Below the pieces are notes generated by a model. That model did no database searches. It saw nothing but the letters and a program-made list of their open reading frames with translations, and was not told the origin of the DNA. Positions 15,298 through 22,886 of a DNA stretch of 23,312 bases are shown here, piece by piece. The stretch comes from Clostridiales bacterium (lineage in GTDB: Bacteria; Bacillota; Clostridia; Christensenellales; Aristaeellaceae): positions 1 through 23,312 of the forward strand of contig SFHU01000039.1 of the NCBI GenBank assembly GCA_004555535.1, written 5' to 3'. Each line of letters begins with the position of its first letter. Positions within the stretch are counted from its first letter, which is position 1. The translations under genes and the position numbers were made by a program.

Positions 15298-18249
15298 TCA
15301 ACTTCCGCTTTTCGTCGGGTAGTTTTCAAGAACGGTGATGTTCTTCTCGACGCCGTCGACGGTCACCTTCTTCGCCTTCAGCTTGGTCACCGTGTTCTTG
15401 ATGATCGCCTGGTGGTTTTCAGCCTCCGGCACGCTGCCGCCGTCGCCCGCGTTGATCTGGGAGCCACGGAAGTGGATACAGAACTGGCCCTCGAAGTTGT
15501 TGTTCGGAATATCCTGCTGACCATGCGGCTGGGCGTAGACAGAGCAGACGAACTGCTCGCCGCCCACCGTCAGCACCATGCCATGACGCTTCCAGGAAAT
15601 CGAACCCGGGCTGGACACGCCATAGATCTTGCACAGCGTCGCGGTATCCGCCGCAGTCAGCGGCTCCGCATCCGCATGATTCTTGCCGGAGGACTGGACG
15701 TAGATATTGAACGTGAGGCCCGTTTCGACATCGGTGAGCGTCGCCTTCTTGCAGCCGGCAACAAAGCCGAGATTCTTGAAGACGCGGTTGTACTCGGACG
15801 GCCAGTACAGGTTGTAGATCGTCGCGTTATACGAGCCGGTCGCCGTTCCGCCGCCGCCTGTGCCGTAATAGGCCGCCTGCAGCGCCGTCATCGTCGTCGG
15901 GCCAACCACGCCGTCCGCCGTCAGGCCGTGATCGCGCTGGAAGTCCTTGACCGCCGCCTCGGTCTTGGAGCCGAAGTGGTTGGAGATCGTCGCGCTGTAA
16001 TAGCCGAGGCTCTTGAGGGCCGTCTGGATCCAGCCGACCGTCGGGCTGGTGTCGTCATAGCGGTAGGAAGTGCCGCTGGCGTTGCTGCCGGTGTAATCCT
16101 TGATCTCCTCGTCGGTCATCACCTTGGCGTAGCTTTTGCTGATCCAGTAGCCGGAGCGGGTCTGGAACCAGCCATCGACGGTATCGACGTAGTAGAAGAC
16201 GTCGCCCGTGTTCGCCGTGCCGACGCGGGTCGCGGAGGTGCTCGGCTCATAGCGCAGCGAGACGTTGTTGCCCGTCACGCGGATCATGCCGATGGTCTCC
16301 ATGTCGCTCGCATTGTTATCCGAGCTGCCGCCAGCGCTGGTGTACTCCTTCTCCGTGATGGTCTCCATCATGTCGGAGCGCACATAGCCGTTATGGGTAT
16401 ATCGGCCCTGTGTCACGCTGATATAGTACCACTTGACGCCGCCGGAGGTGTAGGTCTTCGAGATGCGCACGAGCGTGCCCTTGGAGAGGCTCGCCTTCGC
16501 GGCCGAGGTGGTGGAGTAGGACGAGCGCAGATAGACGTTGTCCTTCGTGATGCGGCCGTAGGAATTCGCGGTCGTGACCGTCGTGCCGGAGCTGCTGCCG
16601 GTGTCGCTGGCGGAGGTGCCGCCGGAGCCCTTGATGACGCTGGCGATCTTGTTGAGGGTCGCCGTGCCGGCGATGCCGTCGACCGTCAGGTCATTGGCAT
16701 CCTGGAACTTGCGCACCGCCTGACGGGTCAGGCTGCCGAAGTTGCCGGTGATGTCGCCGTAGTAGTAGCCCAGCGACTTGAGGTCGGTCTGCAGGTTGCG
16801 CACCGCCGTGCCGCTGTCACCCTCGCGCAGCGCCGTGGAGGATGTGGAGCCGCTCGCGGAGGAGGAGCCGCTGCTCTTGAGTGCGCTGGCGATGGCGTTG
16901 ATCGTCGTCGTGCCGGCGATGCCGTCCGCCGTCAGGCCGCGCGACTGCTGGAACTTCTTGACGGCCTGCTGCGTGAGGCTGCCAAAGTTGCCGGTGATGT
17001 CGCCGTAGTAGTAGCCCAGCGTCGTCAGGTCCGTCTGCAGGTTGCGGACGTTGTCGCCCGAGGAGCCCAGCCGCAGGCCGCTGCCCCTGGTCGTGATGGA
17101 GCCGCCCGCCGCCGAGATCGCGGAGGCGATGGCACTCAGGGTCTTCGTGCCCGCGACGCCGTCCGCCGTCAGGCCCTTGGCCTTCTGGAAGGCCTTCACG
17201 GCCGCCTCGGTCTTCTCGCCGAAGTTGCCGGTGATGTCAGCATAATAGTAGCCGAGCTGCTTGAGGTCGGTCTGAAGCTGGGAGACCTTCGTGCCCTGGC
17301 TGTTGAGCTTGAGCACAGAGCCGCTCGCGGAGGAGGAGCTCGAAGTGCCGCCCTTCTTCTCGACCGCCGCGGCGAGCGCGTTCAGCGTCTTCGTGCCCGC
17401 GACGCCGTCCGCCTTCAGGCCGCTCTCCTCCTGGAACCGCTTGACCGCGGTTTCCGTCTTGGAGCCGAAGTTACCGGTGATCTCCGCCCAGTAATAGCCC
17501 AGCGCCGTCAGATCCTGCTGCAGGTTGCGAACCGCCGTACCTGTGGAGCCGAGCTTGAGCCCGGAGCCGGAGGAGGACGACGCCGAAGCCGACGCACCGC
17601 TGGACGCATAGGCCGCGTCGATCTTCGCCAGGGTCTGCGGGCCGGCGATGCCGTCCGCCGTCAGGCCGTATTTCTTCTGGAAAGCCTTGATGGCCGCCTC
17701 GGTCTTTTCGCCCACGTTGCCGGTGATCTCGCCGGCATACAGGCCCATCGCCTTGAGCTTGGTCTGCACGCTCTTGACGTTTTCGCCGCTGGAGCCGAGC
17801 TTGATGTAGGCGCTGTCCGAGCTGGTGGCGCTGGCCTTGCGCTGCGCCGCGGTGAAGGTGCCCACCTTTTTGCTGGGCAGATCGCCGCCGCTGACGGAGA
17901 AGGAGTTCTTCGCCTGCGTCGCGCTCAGAATCTTGACATAGGTGGTCTTGCCGTCACTCTGGCAGATCCAGCCTGTCTGGATGCTGCCGTCGCTGGCGCG
18001 GTACTTGACCTGGATAAAGGTGCTGCTGCCGCTCGTCTTGGACGAGGTCACATAGACGCAGGCGCCCTTCATCACGTTGTCGATGACCGTGGCATTGGTC
18101 GAGGCCGACTCGCGGACGCGAACCTTGTCCTGCGTCTGCCCGTAGACCTTGCTGTAGCCCGCGGCACTGGCCAGCGGCACAGCGAAGACCGTCACCAACA
18201 CGCACAGAATGGCGAGCATCGCAAAGCGCTTGATGACTCCGTTTTTCAT
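15298..18249 (-). CDS. Secreted multi-domain wall protein: SH3b domains, six PG_binding_1 repeats, unknown C-terminal domain
   Basis: This 983-residue exported protein begins with a signal peptide (about 1-30). In order: an SH3b-like domain (31-107, DKVRVRESAS), five PG_binding_1 repeats starting near 147, 229, 312, 391 and 473 (pattern LGYYYGDITGNFG, KAFQ, LTADGIAGTKTL) joined by Ser/Gly linkers, two further SH3b domains (about 563-628 and 653-710), a sixth PG_binding_1 domain (about 728-794) and a C-terminal domain (about 805-983). I cannot name that last domain; it has N857-H-A-D-A-E-P-L, W886-K-R-H, GQFCIHFRGS (921-930) and E944-N-H-Q-A. No transpeptidase, amidase or NlpC/P60 motif is visible. 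It probably binds peptidoglycan tightly and may be a wall scaffold or spore/cortex-related protein. GAGGGG precedes the start, and it has its own promoter and terminator. Confidence 0.9.
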   Translation of the reverse strand: MKNGVIKRFAMLAILCVLVTVFAVPLASAAGYSKVYGQTQDKVRVRESASTNATVIDNVMKGACVYVTSSKTSGSSTFIQVKYRASDGSIQTGWICQSDGKTTYVKILSATQAKNSFSVSGGDLPSKKVGTFTAAQRKASATSSDSAYIKLGSSGENVKSVQTKLKAMGLYAGEITGNVGEKTEAAIKAFQKKYGLTADGIAGPQTLAKIDAAYASSGASASASSSSGSGLKLGSTGTAVRNLQQDLTALGYYWAEITGNFGSKTETAVKRFQEESGLKADGVAGTKTLNALAAAVEKKGGTSSSSSASGSVLKLNSQGTKVSQLQTDLKQLGYYYADITGNFGEKTEAAVKAFQKAKGLTADGVAGTKTLSAIASAISAAGGSITTRGSGLRLGSSGDNVRNLQTDLTTLGYYYGDITGNFGSLTQQAVKKFQQSRGLTADGIAGTTTINAIASALKSSGSSSASGSTSSTALREGDSGTAVRNLQTDLKSLGYYYGDITGNFGSLTRQAVRKFQDANDLTVDGIAGTATLNKIASVIKGSGGTSASDTGSSSGTTVTTANSYGRITKDNVYLRSSYSTTSAAKASLSKGTLVRISKTYTSGGVKWYYISVTQGRYTHNGYVRSDMMETITEKEYTSAGGSSDNNASDMETIGMIRVTGNNVSLRYEPSTSATRVGTANTGDVFYYVDTVDGWFQTRSGYWISKSYAKVMTDEEIKDYTGSNASGTSYRYDDTSPTVGWIQTALKSLGYYSATISNHFGSKTEAAVKDFQRDHGLTADGVVGPTTMTALQAAYYGTGGGGTATGSYNATIYNLYWPSEYNRVFKNLGFVAGCKKATLTDVETGLTFNIYVQSSGKNHADAEPLTAADTATLCKIYGVSSPGSISWKRHGMVLTVGGEQFVCSVYAQPHGQQDIPNNNFEGQFCIHFRGSQINAGDGGSVPEAENHQAIIKNTVTKLKAKKVTVDGVEKNITVLENYPTKSGS
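16632..17811 (-). repeat. Tandem coding repeats (about 246-base period) in the wall-protein gene
   Basis: Five consecutive PG_binding_1 units have a period of 79-83 codons and are similar at DNA level. The plus-strand sequence TTGCCGGTGATGTCGCCGTA occurs in the copies near 16742 and 16988, and close variants occur in the others. Such an array can change copy number by slippage or recombination. Confidence 0.8.
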
Positions 18250-18271
18250 AAGAATCTATCCCCTCTTTCGT

Positions 18272-18291
18272 GTCCGCCGGAAGCGGCGGAC
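18272..18291 (-). promoter_or_regulatory. Perfect hairpin in the 5' leader of the wall-protein gene
   Basis: An 8-bp perfect stem (GTCCGCCG 18272-18279/CGGCGGAC 18284-18291) with a 4-base loop lies 23 bases upstream of the start codon. A second stem, CCCCC 18308-18312/GGGGG 18316-18320, is farther upstream. Both lie inside the predicted transcript, so they may affect RNA stability or translation, but no known riboswitch is recognised. Confidence 0.4.
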
Positions 18292-18360
18292 GGCTCGGGG
18301 AACGGGCCCCCCTTTGGGGGTATAAGGGTAGAATCCGCCCATTCCACATGATCTGAACCA

Positions 18361-18389
18361 ATTTTATTACAATTCTGTTAATTTGTCAA
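18361..18389 (-). promoter_or_regulatory. Promoter of the wall-protein gene
   Basis: Minus strand: TTGACA (18384-18389), 17-base spacer, TAAAAT (18361-18366), in an AT-rich pocket of otherwise GC-rich DNA. It predicts a leader of about 100 bases before the start at 18249. Confidence 0.82.
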
Positions 18390-18419
18390 CGGTATTCCGA
18401 GAGTTTGTTTATGGAATTG

Positions 18420-19406
18420 TCATCCTTTTCGGCCTGTTTCTTCACATTTTTCGCTCTCCGGCGCCGCTTCGTCCTTCTGTGCGTCCCCGTCCGCGCTGTT
18501 TTCCGCCAGCTGGAGCCTGCGCCGCGGCACGAAGCCGGAGAAGACCGTGTCCCCTTCGTGGCTCTCCAGCGTGATGCGCCCGCCCAGGCCCATGATCGTC
18601 TGGCTGACGATGAACAATCCCATGCCCTGGCCGGTCGCCTTGGTGGTGAAGCCCGGCTCGAAGATGTGCTCGCGCGTCTTTTTGGGGATTTCGGGGCCGT
18701 TGTTGCGCACGGAGAAGAACCAGCTGCGCAGATCCTCGCCCAACACGAGCTCGACCGTCGGCCTGACGCCCTCGGGGTGCTTCGCGGCGCAGGTCGCGTC
18801 GAGCGCGTTGTCGATCAGGTTGGCGAGCACGCGGCAGATCTCCCACGACGGCATCATCGGGTCGTCCCATTTGGCGGCGATGGAGAGCTTGAGCTCCGCA
18901 CCGCGCTGCTGCGCCTCGACGACCTTGGCCTGGATGAGCGCGTTGACGGCGGGGCAGTCCGTGCGCAGCATTTTGCTCACGCGCTGCATATCGCCGTAGA
19001 TCTTGTCCATGTACGCCACGGCCTCGCCCGGCTCGTCCATCTCGATGAGGCTGTAGACGACCTGGATGTGGTTCATGAAGTCATGCCGCTGGGCGCGCAT
19101 CTCACGGTTGAGGCTCTCCATCTGGCTGTAGGCCTCCTCCAGCTCGCGCGTCTTCTGCACCATGCGCAGGCTCGTGAGGGAGGCGCCGATGTCGGTCACG
19201 GCGCCCCAGCCGACGACCGTCATGCACAGCACCGACGTCATCCGCGCAATGGTCTCCTCGACGCCCGTGCTCAGCAGCTGATTGACGAGCACGACCATGG
19301 CGATGCCGGCGGCGATCTCCAGCACGTTGACCGCGATGGAGAGAAGCGCCGCCTTCCTCATCTTCACATGGTCGCGCATGTCCTCCCTGATGCGTTTGAG
19401 TTTCAT
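18420..19406 (-). CDS. Membrane sensor histidine kinase, Spo0B/CitA-type dimerisation box
   Basis: This 328-residue protein has two N-terminal membrane segments (about 19-44 and 55-78), a short coiled coil (about 84-106), a Spo0B-type H-box RHDFMNHIQVVYSL (107-120, phospho-acceptor His108) and a GHKL ATPase domain: N-box NLIDNALDA (196-204), RNNGPEIP (234-241) and GQGMGLFIV (259-267). The last 30 residues are polar and acidic. The sensing part is almost only the membrane segments, unlike CitA/DcuS kinases with a PAS domain. ATG 19406 is preferred over the upstream in-frame start at 19478, because AGGAGG lies just before it, although with only three bases of spacing. No response regulator gene is present in the window, so its target is unknown. 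It follows the nucleotidyltransferase gene but a hairpin terminator separates them. Confidence 0.87.
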   Translation of the reverse strand: MKLKRIREDMRDHVKMRKAALLSIAVNVLEIAAGIAMVVLVNQLLSTGVEETIARMTSVLCMTVVGWGAVTDIGASLTSLRMVQKTRELEEAYSQMESLNREMRAQRHDFMNHIQVVYSLIEMDEPGEAVAYMDKIYGDMQRVSKMLRTDCPAVNALIQAKVVEAQQRGAELKLSIAAKWDDPMMPSWEICRVLANLIDNALDATCAAKHPEGVRPTVELVLGEDLRSWFFSVRNNGPEIPKKTREHIFEPGFTTKATGQGMGLFIVSQTIMGLGGRITLESHEGDTVFSGFVPRRRLQLAENSADGDAQKDEAAPESEKCEETGRKG

Positions 19407-19444
19407 AGCCCTCCTGCCGGCGCGCGCCGGCGCTTTCGATACAG

Positions 19445-19482
19445 AAAATCCCATGCGGAGCCCGTCTGGCAGCCGCACGGGA
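19445..19482 (-). terminator. Probable terminator after the nucleotidyltransferase gene
   Basis: Minus strand: TCCCGTGCGG (19473-19482) pairs with CCGCATGGGA (19449-19458; one G-T wobble) around a 14-base loop, followed by TTTT (19445-19448). A further perfect palindrome, GCCGGCGCGCGCCGGC, lies near 19416-19431, just upstream of the kinase ribosome binding site, and could hide it by pairing. Confidence 0.6.
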
Positions 19483-19499
19483 TGTTGATTCGCCCTGTC

Positions 19500-20405
19500 T
19501 TACTCGTGAAGCGAAGCCGGATACACGCCGCTCTCATGCAGCTTGCGCAGATCCGCCTGCACAGTCGGCTTGTCCTCCTTGTAGGTGACGCCGAACCACT
19601 GGGCATCGGTATGGAGCACGGACACGGTCATCTCACCGCTGTGCATCAGCGTGTCGACGAAGACCGGCAGCAGGCATTCGGCCTTGATGGCGTCCGGCGC
19701 GAGGCCCTTGAGGAAGTTCACGAAGTATTCCTCGAGCTTGCCGAAGACCCACGGCGTGAAGCCCCAGAAGTTCATGCTCACCGGCGCGAGAGGATCGAGC
19801 AGCTCGCCAGGCTCGCCCTTGTCGATGTCGCGGATTTCGCCGTTCTCGCAGAGCTTGATCTTGAGCGTCTCGACGACCTTGGTCAGCTTGCCGTCCTTCT
19901 CCTTGCAGACGCCGCGGGAGACCGTACCGTTCTTGGAGACGGTGTTGCGCAGCTCGTAGCCGACCATCGCGGCCTCGCCCTCGGGCTTCAGCCTCTGGAG
20001 CTCATCATACATCGTCTTGAAGGCGGAGACGCCGTAGTAGTCGTCCGCGTTGAGCACGGCGAAGGGCTGATGAATCACGTCCTTGGCGACGAGCACCGCG
20101 TGAACCGTGCCAAAGGGCTTGGTGCGCTCTTCGGGAATATGATAGAAAGAAGGAACGCTCGAGAAATCCTGGAAGACGTAGTCGACCTTGATCTTTTTGG
20201 CGATGCGGTCGCCGCAGATCGAGGCGATCAGCTCCTGCATGCCGGGCTTGATGACGAACACGACATGGTCAAAGCCCACGCGGATCGCGTCATGGATCGA
20301 ATACTCCATCAGGATTTCGCCGTTGGGGCCGAGACCGTCCACCTGCTTGTTTCCGCCGTAGCGCGAGCCCATGCCCGCCGCCATAATCAGTAACGTAGCG
20401 CCCAT
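19500..20405 (-). CDS. Sugar-phosphate nucleotidyltransferase (NTP_transferase family)
   Basis: This 301-residue cytoplasmic enzyme has a Rossmann-like nucleotidyltransferase fold. The N-terminal signature LLIMAAGMGSRYGGNKQ (5-21) carries the G-x-G-x-R phosphate loop and the activating Lys20. NADDYYG (119-125) contains the metal-binding Asp pair, and KPFGTVHAVL (96-105) is the usual substrate-loop region. It would join an NTP and a sugar-1-phosphate to give an activated sugar; glucose-1-P uridylyl, thymidylyl or mannose-1-P guanylyl activity cannot be told apart here. The start is ATG 20405, nine bases after AGGAGG; the ATG at 20414 directly abuts that site and cannot use it. A TTGAAG-17-TATAAT promoter lies upstream. 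A role in feeding envelope glycan synthesis is inferred from the neighbourhood. Confidence 0.85.
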   Translation of the reverse strand: MGATLLIMAAGMGSRYGGNKQVDGLGPNGEILMEYSIHDAIRVGFDHVVFVIKPGMQELIASICGDRIAKKIKVDYVFQDFSSVPSFYHIPEERTKPFGTVHAVLVAKDVIHQPFAVLNADDYYGVSAFKTMYDELQRLKPEGEAAMVGYELRNTVSKNGTVSRGVCKEKDGKLTKVVETLKIKLCENGEIRDIDKGEPGELLDPLAPVSMNFWGFTPWVFGKLEEYFVNFLKGLAPDAIKAECLLPVFVDTLMHSGEMTVSVLHTDAQWFGVTYKEDKPTVQADLRKLHESGVYPASLHE

Positions 20406-20463
20406 AAGAAACATCCTCCTCCGTCATTCGTGCTTCAAATAAAGCCGAAAGCTGTTCGAGAAT

Positions 20464-20492
20464 ATTATACAGGATTTGCCTTTCCCCTTCAA
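20464..20492 (-). promoter_or_regulatory. Promoter of the nucleotidyltransferase gene
   Basis: Minus strand: TTGAAG (20487-20492), 17-base spacer, TATAAT (20464-20469), 58 bases upstream of the start. It is divergent from the oxidoreductase promoter about 90 bases away. Confidence 0.72.
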
Positions 20493-20530
20493 GCCATATT
20501 CCCGAATTTCACAAAAACTTGACGATTCCC

Positions 20531-20559
20531 GTTCCATTTTTGAGCGGAGCGTATATAAT
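20531..20559 (+). promoter_or_regulatory. Candidate promoter of the flavodoxin-fold oxidoreductase gene
   Basis: TATAAT at 20554-20559 is perfect. GTTCCA at 20531-20536 is a poor -35 at 17 bases. The leader to the start at 20680 is about 115 bases and holds GC-rich self-complementary stretches (near 20575-20592 and 20638-20656) without a recognisable riboswitch. Confidence 0.5.
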
Positions 20560-20679
20560 GGAGACAGCACATCCGGGCGCGGTGCCGCCCCGTCTGGAAA
20601 GGGGGCTTTTCCCCTGTCCCGCTTCAAAAACGGCACGCCGGGCAGGCCCTGCCGGCCCATTCAAGGAAGGAGCGTTTTC

Positions 20680-21312
20680 ATGAAGGTTCTTCTGGTCAAC
20701 GGCAGTCCCCACGCGCACGGCTGCACAGCCCGCGCGCTTAAGGAGGTCGCCTCCGCCCTGAACGGCGAGGGCATTGAGACGGAGATTTTCCACATCGGCG
20801 CCGGCCCCGTCCGCGGCTGCATCGGCTGCGGCGGCTGCGCGCGCAGGGGCGATCATCGCTGCGTCTTCGGGGACGATCCGGTCAACGAGGCGCTTGAAAT
20901 CGCGGAGGGCTGCGACGGCTTTGTCTTCGGCTCCCCCGTGCACTACGCCTCGGCGGGCGGCAGCATCACCTCTTTCATGGACAGGATGTTCTACGCGGGC
21001 GGCGCGCTGATGCGCGGCAAGCCCGCCGCGGCTGTGGTCAGCGCCCGGCGCGCGGGCACGACGGCCGCGCTCGACCAGCTCAGCAAGTATTTCTCCATCA
21101 CCGGCATGCCCACCGTGCCCAGCAGCTATTGGCCGATGGTGCACGGCAGCCGGCCCGAGGACGTCGAGCAGGACGAGGAGGGCCTTCAAATCATGCGCAA
21201 CCTGGGCCGCTACATGGCCTTCATGCTCAAGGCCTTCGCGCTCGCGCGGGAGAACGGCCTCACGCCGCCTGAGCCCGAGACGCCGCGAAAGCGCACGAAC
21301 TTCATCCGCTGA
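20680..21312 (+). CDS. Flavodoxin-fold NAD(P)H-dependent oxidoreductase, iron-sulfur flavoprotein type
   Basis: This 210-residue protein belongs to the NADPH-dependent FMN reductase family. The N-terminal strand and phosphate loop VLLVNGSPHAHGCTA (3-17) bind FMN phosphate. The Cys cluster CIGCGGC (47-53) plus Cys61 resembles the compact motif of archaeal and clostridial iron-sulfur flavoproteins, so a 4Fe-4S cluster is likely but not proven. FGSPVHYASAGGSITSFMDRMF (83-104) is the usual second FMN-binding segment. ATG 20680 is chosen because AAGGAAGGAG lies directly upstream and the family starts with this strand; the longer frame back to 20476 would run through the promoter. It would move electrons between NAD(P)H or ferredoxin and an unknown acceptor. 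It has its own terminator. Confidence 0.88.
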   Translation: MKVLLVNGSPHAHGCTARALKEVASALNGEGIETEIFHIGAGPVRGCIGCGGCARRGDHRCVFGDDPVNEALEIAEGCDGFVFGSPVHYASAGGSITSFMDRMFYAGGALMRGKPAAAVVSARRAGTTAALDQLSKYFSITGMPTVPSSYWPMVHGSRPEDVEQDEEGLQIMRNLGRYMAFMLKAFALARENGLTPPEPETPRKRTNFIR

Positions 21313-21354
21313 GCATCTCCATCCATTAGACGGATCATCGCGCATGATTCTTTC

Positions 21355-21383
21355 AACCGGGCGCTTTCCTGCCCGGTTTTTTT
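21355..21383 (+). terminator. Rho-independent terminator after the oxidoreductase gene
   Basis: AACCGGGC (21355-21362) pairs perfectly with GCCCGGTT (21371-21378) around an 8-base loop, followed by a T7 run (21377-21383). It lies 42 bases after the stop. Confidence 0.92.
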
Positions 21384-21412
21384 GCATCTCTGCCAAACGG
21401 AGGTAGATTATC

Positions 21413-21895
21413 ATGGACCCCGCCTGCCTGTCCCGCGCCTTTCAGGTGCGCCATCTGACGCCCTGCGACACGGACGCCATTCTTTCGCTCATGCAGGGAA
21501 ACCACATCTTCTTCCGCCATCACCCGCCTGCCCCCACGAGGGAGAGCATCGCGGAGGACATGGCCGCTCTCCCGCCGGGAAAGACCTATGCGGACAAGCT
21601 CTACGTCGGCTTCTTCCAGGGCGGCTTTCTGCTCGCCGTGATGGACCTGATCCTTCGCCATCCGGACGGGAAGACGGCGTTCATCGGCTTTTTCATGATG
21701 CATCCCGTCTGTCAGGGGCGGGGCACCGGCTCCGCGATCATCACGGAATGCGCCGCCGCCCTTCGCGCGCAGGGCTTTGCCAGAATCCGTCTGGGCGTGG
21801 ACAAGGGCAATCCACAGAGCAATGCCTTCTGGCGCAAGAACGGCTTTGCGGTCGTGGACGAGAACCTGTATTTCATCATGGAGCGGGCGCTCTGA
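21413..21895 (+). CDS. GNAT family N-acetyltransferase
   Basis: This 160-residue acetyltransferase covers a single GNAT domain. The acetyl-CoA pyrophosphate loop is QGRGTG (101-106) after FIGFFMMHPVC, and the C-terminal NPQSNAFWRKNGFAVVDEN (133-151) is the usual motif B region. The start is supported by GGAGG at 21399-21403, nine bases before the ATG. Substrate is unknown; GNATs modify small amines, antibiotics, amino acids or proteins. The ribosome binding site of the following pyrophosphatase fragment begins about ten bases after its stop, so the two were probably one transcript. It lies in a short run of acetyltransferase genes and remnants (21413-22886). Confidence 0.88.
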   Translation: MDPACLSRAFQVRHLTPCDTDAILSLMQGNHIFFRHHPPAPTRESIAEDMAALPPGKTYADKLYVGFFQGGFLLAVMDLILRHPDGKTAFIGFFMMHPVCQGRGTGSAIITECAAALRAQGFARIRLGVDKGNPQSNAFWRKNGFAVVDENLYFIMERAL

Positions 21896-21915
21896 CACCC
21901 AAATGGAGGTACGCG

Positions 21916-22292
21916 ATGGGCATCCCCAGCCAGGGTTTTTGGGCATCGCTGGATGCCCTGGTCGCCTGTTCGCAAATCATCATCGACAGGGCCAGGGGCA
22001 GCGCGGAACCGAGGTATCCCGATTTCATCTATCCGGTGGATTACGGCGATCTCGAGGGCACCTCGTCGATGGATGGAAACGGCATCGATGTCTGGGTCGG
22101 CTCCGGGGAGCCGCGGATCGACGCCGTCATGTGCGCCGTCGACCTGATGAAGCGCGATTCGGAAATCAATATCGCTGGCTATCCTATGAGCCGGGCAACA
22201 CCGCGGCGAAAGCAATGTACGCGAGGATGGACTTCCGCGAAAACGGCGAAACAGATGGCGACGAGGTCGTTGCTGTGCTGCCACTCTCCTGA
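21916..22292 (+). pseudogene. Chimeric remnant: pyrophosphatase N-terminus joined out of frame to a GNAT C-terminus
   Basis: ATG 21916, with GGAGG seven bases upstream, opens a frame whose first 86 or so residues read like a small inorganic pyrophosphatase: SLDALVACSQIIIDRARG, RYPDFIYPVDYGDLEGTSSMDGNGIDVW and AVDLMKRDSEI. After about 22170 the frame loses all resemblance. In another frame (from about 22161-22176 to TGA 22292) the DNA encodes WLSYEPGNTAAKAMYARMDF and then RENGETDGDEVVAVLPLS, the last 38 residues of a typical GNAT acetyltransferase. The simplest reading is a deletion that removed the pyrophosphatase end and the front of a neighbouring acetyltransferase gene. The hybrid frame stays open to 22356 and could still yield a 146-residue protein, but its tail looks random. 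Family assignments are from memory. Confidence 0.75.
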
Positions 22293-22364
22293 TTCCAGCC
22301 GGCCGATGGCCCGCACAGGAAGGAACAGACAAACCATGGACACAGCGGAGAAATGAGGGACACC

Positions 22365-22886
22365 ATGCAGATCAGAAAAGGGTCAAACGCGGATATTGAG
22401 AAAGTCTCCGCCCTGTACGACGCCATATGCGGCCATCTGGAAAGCCACACGAATTACTGCGGCTGGCGGCAAGGCATCTATCCGGCACGGGAGGACGCCG
22501 CTGCGGGAATTGAGGAACAGGCCCTTTGGGTCGCCGATATCGACGGCAGGATCGCCGGCACGCTGATCCTGCGCCATACGCCCGAGGAGGCCTATGCGCT
22601 CGCGGACTGGGGCACGGCACTTGAGTACAGCGAGATCCTGGTGCTGTACACCTTCGCGGTGCATCCGGATTTTCTCCATCAGGGCATCGGGCGGCAGATG
22701 CTGGAGTTTGTGCTCGATTACGCCGCCGGGGAGAACATGAAGGCCGTCCGCCTGGACGTCTACGAGAAGAACACGCCGGCCATCCGCCTGTATGAGCAGA
22801 TGGGCTTTGGGTATGTGGACACGGTGGACCTCGGCTACAGCGCGTATGGGCTCAAACGCTTCCGGCTCTATCAGCGGATGCTGTGA
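22365..22886 (+). CDS. GNAT family N-acetyltransferase
   Basis: This 173-residue single-domain acetyltransferase shows the GNAT motifs: strand LVLYTFAVHP (92-101), acetyl-CoA loop HQGIGRQML (105-113) and the C-terminal block RLDVYEKNTPAIRLYEQMGFGYV (129-151). ATG 22365 is preferred because GAGGG sits five bases upstream and GNAT domains usually begin with such an MQIRKG start. An in-frame ATG at 22353 would add four residues but has poorly spaced ribosome binding. The gene begins 72 bases after the acetyltransferase remnant. Substrate is unknown. Confidence 0.88.
   Translation: MQIRKGSNADIEKVSALYDAICGHLESHTNYCGWRQGIYPAREDAAAGIEEQALWVADIDGRIAGTLILRHTPEEAYALADWGTALEYSEILVLYTFAVHPDFLHQGIGRQMLEFVLDYAAGENMKAVRLDVYEKNTPAIRLYEQMGFGYVDTVDLGYSAYGLKRFRLYQRML

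Noticed and set aside
16632..17811. Regular repeats considered as a CRISPR array
   Set aside because: The period is about 246 bases, the units are translated PG_binding_1 domains in one open frame, and there are no short repeats with unique spacers or cas genes.
15298..18249. The 983-residue protein considered as an L,D-transpeptidase or cell-wall amidase
   Set aside because: No YkuD (HGxx...SxGC(I/V)R), NlpC/P60 Cys-His or Amidase_2/3 signature is visible; GQFCIHF alone is not enough.
15412..18351. 979-codon plus-strand ORF opposite the wall-protein gene
   Set aside because: It mirrors the repeats of the minus-strand gene, has no domain or ribosome binding site, and crosses that gene's own promoter region. 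It is a composition shadow.
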